Shown here in pieces: positions 61,080 to 64,000 of a stretch of 64,000 nt of DNA (the first letter of the stretch is position 1; the number at the start of each line of letters is the position of its first letter). The stretch comes from an uncultured Bacteroidota bacterium. GTDB lineage: Bacteria > Bacteroidota > Bacteroidia > Bacteroidales > VadinHA17. The DNA is taken from assembly GCA_903824785.1 (NCBI GenBank), contig CAIJYD010000052.1, forward strand, positions 1-64,000, read 5' to 3'. The notes under the pieces are model-generated. The model did not search any database, was not told where the DNA came from, and saw nothing but the letters and a program-made list of their open reading frames with translations. The translations under genes and the position numbers were made by a program.

Positions 61080-61589
61080 CTATATCCAGTTCTTTCTGAA
61101 AAACCACGCAAAAGCATATGCAGACCCAAAGATTGCCATCATTGTAACAAAGCCGGCTACAGAGAGAACTGCCATCCCCGAAAGAGCAGCACCGCTGGTG
61201 CAACCTCTGGCAAGCTGAGCTCCATAAACAAAGAATACTCCTCCCAGGAAAGCAAACACCAGCCGTTTTGTTCTTGATATGTCGGGCGATTTTTCAACTT
61301 TTAACTTCAACCTTTTAGATAATGCTCCTGACAGGAATCCACCAATTACTACGCCGAGAATCTCAAAGGTGAGCCAGTTCTTTAAAGGTTTTTTTCCTCC
61401 TTCAAAATATTTGCTGTAATAGGTTGATCCTTCAGCATGAGGAGGGTCAACTGCTCCGACAATTGAGACCACACAGTATTTCAAGCCACCGCTTGCCCCA
61501 AGTCCGCGACCTGAAAGAAACATTGCAAGAAGCAGAACAATCCCAAGCATAGTACCTGCCAGGTAAGGATTCATGTATCTTTTTTTCAT
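61080..61589 (-). CDS. YeeE/YedE family sulfur transporter, N-terminal-half type (second copy)
   Basis: This 169-residue half-transporter is paralogous to 10008-10541. It has the same N-terminal FLSGRGLGASGGLKY and the same GAQLARGCTSGAALSGMA motif with the conserved cysteine. It is the first gene of the minus-strand module and has the best promoter of the window about 40 bp upstream. Unlike the first copy, it is not linked to a molybdoenzyme, so this module can be expressed independently of sulfur reduction. Confidence 0.87.
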   Translation of the reverse strand: MKKRYMNPYLAGTMLGIVLLLAMFLSGRGLGASGGLKYCVVSIVGAVDPPHAEGSTYYSKYFEGGKKPLKNWLTFEILGVVIGGFLSGALSKRLKLKVEKSPDISRTKRLVFAFLGGVFFVYGAQLARGCTSGAALSGMAVLSVAGFVTMMAIFGSAYAFAWFFRKNWI

Positions 61590-61625
61590 TTTTTGAAATT
61601 CTGTTATTTAAAGTTCTGAATAATA

Positions 61626-61655
61626 CAAAAATAGTAAATGTAAGCCAATAGTCAA
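61626..61655 (-). promoter_or_regulatory. Promoter (-33/-7) of the second YeeE module
   Basis: On the minus strand, TATTTTTG (61626-61633) is an exact -7 box and TTG (61653-61655) lies 19 bp upstream, the spacing expected for Bacteroidetes promoters. The ATG of the first YeeE gene is about 37 bp downstream. Confidence 0.6.
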
Positions 61656-61725
61656 TTCCCTTTCACTCTCTTATGTACTGTTCCCGAATTTTATAATACC
61701 TTTATATAATATTAAAACAGTAGAA

Positions 61726-62502
61726 ATGGGCAGATTCAAATTAACAATTGAATACGAAGGAACAAGGTATATTGGCTGGCAGATGCAGAAAGGCGGAAAG
61801 ACAATTCAGGGTGAAATACTGGATGCCTGCAGAAGTCTTTTTAAGGATGAAGAGGTTGATGTTTTCGGTGCAGGCCGCACCGATGGAGGTGTTCATGCGT
61901 CGGGTCAGGTGGCACATCTTGGTGTGGAAACAGATCTTGCACCACTGAAGATTAAATATGGTATCAACGACAGGCTTCCACCGGATATCTGCATATTAAA
62001 TGTTGAAGAGGCTCATCCTAAATTTCATGCCCGTCACGACGCGAACGCCCGAAGCTATATTTACCAGATCAGCCGCCGGCGTACTGCCTTCGGGAAAAAG
62101 TTTGTATGGTGGATAAAAGATGAGCTTAATGTTGACCTCATGAATGAAGCGGCGAAGAATTTCCCCGGACTGAAAGACTACCGGTATTTTACTGATGAGG
62201 ATGCTGAGCAGACTTCAACAAAGGTGGAGATTCTGCATGCTAAAGTGAATGATTTTGGCGATATGCTTGTTTTCCATGTTGTTGGTTCTCATTTTCTCTG
62301 GAAACAGGTCAGACGAATGACAGGTGTTCTGGTAGAGGTCGGCCGTGGAAAACTCACTCCTGCTGATGTTGCATCTTTTTTCCGGCTTAAAACAGATATC
62401 CCGGCAAAACTTACGGCACCTCCGAGCGGATTGTTCCTTGAAAAAGTATATTATAAGAAAGAGGAGATTGTTTATCAGACAAAACCAATAATTACTCTCT
62501 GA
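61726..62502 (+). CDS. truA: tRNA pseudouridine synthase A
   Basis: This enzyme forms pseudouridine at positions 38-40 in the tRNA anticodon arm. The 258-residue length is normal. The catalytic aspartate is in GAGRTDGGVHASGQ; other family elements are FHARHDANARSYIYQI and LWKQVRRMTGVLVEVGRG. It starts about 137 bp from the divergent YeeE gene and ends 16 bp before the convergent FAD oxidoreductase stop. No partner genes are in the same transcript in this window. Confidence 0.95.
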   Translation: MGRFKLTIEYEGTRYIGWQMQKGGKTIQGEILDACRSLFKDEEVDVFGAGRTDGGVHASGQVAHLGVETDLAPLKIKYGINDRLPPDICILNVEEAHPKFHARHDANARSYIYQISRRRTAFGKKFVWWIKDELNVDLMNEAAKNFPGLKDYRYFTDEDAEQTSTKVEILHAKVNDFGDMLVFHVVGSHFLWKQVRRMTGVLVEVGRGKLTPADVASFFRLKTDIPAKLTAPPSGLFLEKVYYKKEEIVYQTKPIITL

Positions 62503-62518
62503 CAGATTCTTAACCTTA

Positions 62519-64000
62519 TTATCTGTAGTTTCCGTCAAAACCGATTGACCTGGTTTCAAACGGACGAACAAGTTCATCAACAAGAGTACTGAGTTCTCTC
62601 TTAGTTATTTGAAGATGCGGGTCATATCGGCGCTGCATCCTTTTATTCCACAAATCTCTGATTTCAGTTGATGCATCTCTGTTTAAAAATGCCGAAAGCT
62701 GGTAGGAGGCTTTTTGAACTGTGATAATTGTCTGATCTTCAGAAATAACAGATTTGCTATCAAAGGCATTTAACCCCTCTGAAAACTCTTTAACAGTCAG
62801 AGTAGTATCAGGATAAAACCATGTACGGTTAGCCCACTGATATGATTCTCCTTTTACTTTAAGGATTCCGGAGGCAGTTACTCTCTGTATAGGCTGAAAC
62901 TCTCTGTCAGTTGATTTAATGTCATATAATGGCATCAGCCAGGCACCGGCATCGAGCAGGGTCTGTTGTAATTTACGAATGTTTATTTCCCTGACATTCT
63001 GATTATTAAGGACACTGATGGCTGCCATTGCTCCTGCAGCCTGCCCGGTAAGCAAAACACATGGCTGAAGCCTTGTTGCTCCGTTAAGAATATTTGAGAC
63101 AGATATCGCCTTATCAGATACAATAAGGCCATCGATCTTTTCAGGAATGAGGGCGCCAACCGGAATATTGAATGAAGGAACTTTAGGAAATTTGATTTTA
63201 GGTGTTTCAGGGTTGCAGGCATGATGATGATCGACCGGATAGTCGCCGACAGAGATCCCTGTCCGATATAATGGTTGTTCCCCGTAAATGTCAATGATGT
63301 GGTTTATCGTAAACCTTTCCATCCCCCGCATGCGGCGCCCCTCCCTGTGATAAGGAACAAGTGCCAGTTTATCAGCAGAAGGAAATTCATCGTCGGCTAA
63401 CCCAATATTTTTAAATCCAAGCTCTGTCTGGATGTAATAAATAAAACAGAGCGTAAGTTCCTTTGCTATCTTTAGTTCCTCCCTTCGTTGTGACCAATTC
63501 ATTTCAACTACATTAATATATATATCGTTACCTTTTTTTGGCCAGTTGATAAGGAATTTATTATTAGGAAGGCGTCCGTAGTCAAGCATCTTCTGGCAAT
63601 CGATAAGAGCTGGATCAGTAGTTAGTGAACATGAACCCCTGAATATTTCCGGGTTATAATTTTTAGGTCTTTTTATTGTTTTATCGGTGCCTGGACCGAA
63701 ATCTTTCAGTGTAGCAACCCAGGTAAGATCCTGAATTATGTCGTTTGCCTCTTCGGGTGCATTGGCTTCACCGGTAACTGAGGAGGATTCCATTCCAAGG
63801 TCATAGGCAGCACCTGCCATTGCTACGCCGTCACCGAGATCTGTTGCATCGATAACTACCGTCGCCAGAATCGTTAACTTATTTTTTTGCTCATCTTCAA
63901 AGATTGCTCCTGTTACTTTGTTTTCATTTTTAATAACCGATGTAAGATGGTATCCGTAAATAACTGAAAGCTGTGCAGTCTCTTTTGCCATTGCTTTCAA
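62519..64000 (-). CDS. FAD-dependent oxidoreductase (5' end beyond the window)
   Basis: This is the last 493 codons of a longer gene; the N-terminal FAD-binding glycine motif must lie outside. The visible part has VVIDATDLGDGVAMAGAAYDLG and VGALIPEKIDGLIVSDKAISVSNILNG, then QPCVLLTGQAAGAMAAISVLN, typical of the FAD-dependent oxidoreductase family PF12831. In Bacteroidetes such proteins are often exported and linked to polysaccharide use. The last 130 residues form a separate charged domain without a recognised family. Because the start is missing, a signal peptide cannot be judged. Confidence 0.82.
   Translation of the reverse strand: MKAMAKETAQLSVIYGYHLTSVIKNENKVTGAIFEDEQKNKLTILATVVIDATDLGDGVAMAGAAYDLGMESSSVTGEANAPEEANDIIQDLTWVATLKDFGPGTDKTIKRPKNYNPEIFRGSCSLTTDPALIDCQKMLDYGRLPNNKFLINWPKKGNDIYINVVEMNWSQRREELKIAKELTLCFIYYIQTELGFKNIGLADDEFPSADKLALVPYHREGRRMRGMERFTINHIIDIYGEQPLYRTGISVGDYPVDHHHACNPETPKIKFPKVPSFNIPVGALIPEKIDGLIVSDKAISVSNILNGATRLQPCVLLTGQAAGAMAAISVLNNQNVREINIRKLQQTLLDAGAWLMPLYDIKSTDREFQPIQRVTASGILKVKGESYQWANRTWFYPDTTLTVKEFSEGLNAFDSKSVISEDQTIITVQKASYQLSAFLNRDASTEIRDLWNKRMQRRYDPHLQITKRELSTLVDELVRPFETRSIGFDGNYR

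Overview
The window reads as a chromosomal segment of a moderately AT-rich Bacteroidota (Bacteroidetes) bacterium. Reasons: gene starts lack Shine-Dalgarno sequences, several genes are preceded by the Bacteroidetes -7 box TAnnTTTG, lipoprotein signal peptides are frequent, and the gene set is typical of the phylum (single-chain 1232-residue PurL, stand-alone MnmD, DUF3127 protein, CusA fused to an outer-membrane factor). The genus cannot be told; an anaerobic or facultative Bacteroidales/Marinilabiliales-like lineage is an inference from the electron-transfer genes. I see no tRNA, rRNA, CRISPR array, transposase or phage structural operon.

Layout. 1-6 kb: metA (homoserine O-acetyltransferase type), then on the minus strand pfk-sixA-ppk1, with a divergent CHAD-domain gene; together a polyphosphate/phosphate-energy locus. 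6.2-11.9 kb: a PsrABC/PhsABC-type molybdoenzyme (Tat-exported catalytic subunit, FeS subunit, NrfD-like anchor) followed by two half-size YeeE/YedE sulfur transporters and an exported rhodanese-fold protein whose only cysteine is its last residue. 12-16.7 kb: a small secreted protein, an M1 peptidase, a membrane protein fused to a glutathione peroxidase, and a PAP2 phosphatase. 16.9-22 kb: five tightly packed heterodisulfide-reductase-like genes (HdrC-HdrB-HdrA-HdrC and a large haem/FeS/CCG membrane protein), in an order resembling the sulfur-oxidising sHdr cluster. 22-36.7 kb: a repeat-rich spacer, a lipoprotein, purL, an unidentified small gene pair, M3 peptidase, phosphoesterase, DUF3127 protein, two prolyl isomerases, mnmD and a Tat-exported TIM-barrel protein. 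36.8-43.6 kb: a heavy-metal efflux operon (His-rich small protein, CusA-OMF fusion, CusB) and a HAD phosphatase. 43.9-55.3 kb: a signalling cluster (CheB-CheR-PAS, three PAS histidine kinases and an NtrC-type sigma-54 activator), followed by a sigma-54-like promoter and a lysozyme-like secreted protein. 56.6-61.6 kb: a receiver protein, two lipoproteins (one a tandem rhodanese) and, on the minus strand, a second YeeE-YeeE-rhodanese-fold module. 61.7-64 kb: truA and a 5'-truncated FAD oxidoreductase.

The unifying theme is sulfur and low-potential electron transfer. Two separate copies of a (YeeE)2-rhodanese-fold module, a polysulfide/thiosulfate-reductase-type enzyme, an sHdr-like complex and a tandem rhodanese lipoprotein all lie within 55 kb. 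The most novel signal is that both exported rhodanese-fold proteins have lost the active-site cysteine and carry a single cysteine at or next to the C-terminus in a Gly-Gly-Cys tail. This recalls the Gly-Gly-Cys swinging arm of SoxY and suggests an undescribed periplasmic sulfur carrier serving the YeeE transporters. A second structural observation is that the 12.4-kb signalling cluster is bracketed by a 20-nt inverted repeat and by two copies of a 9-bp tandem-repeat element with a common flank.
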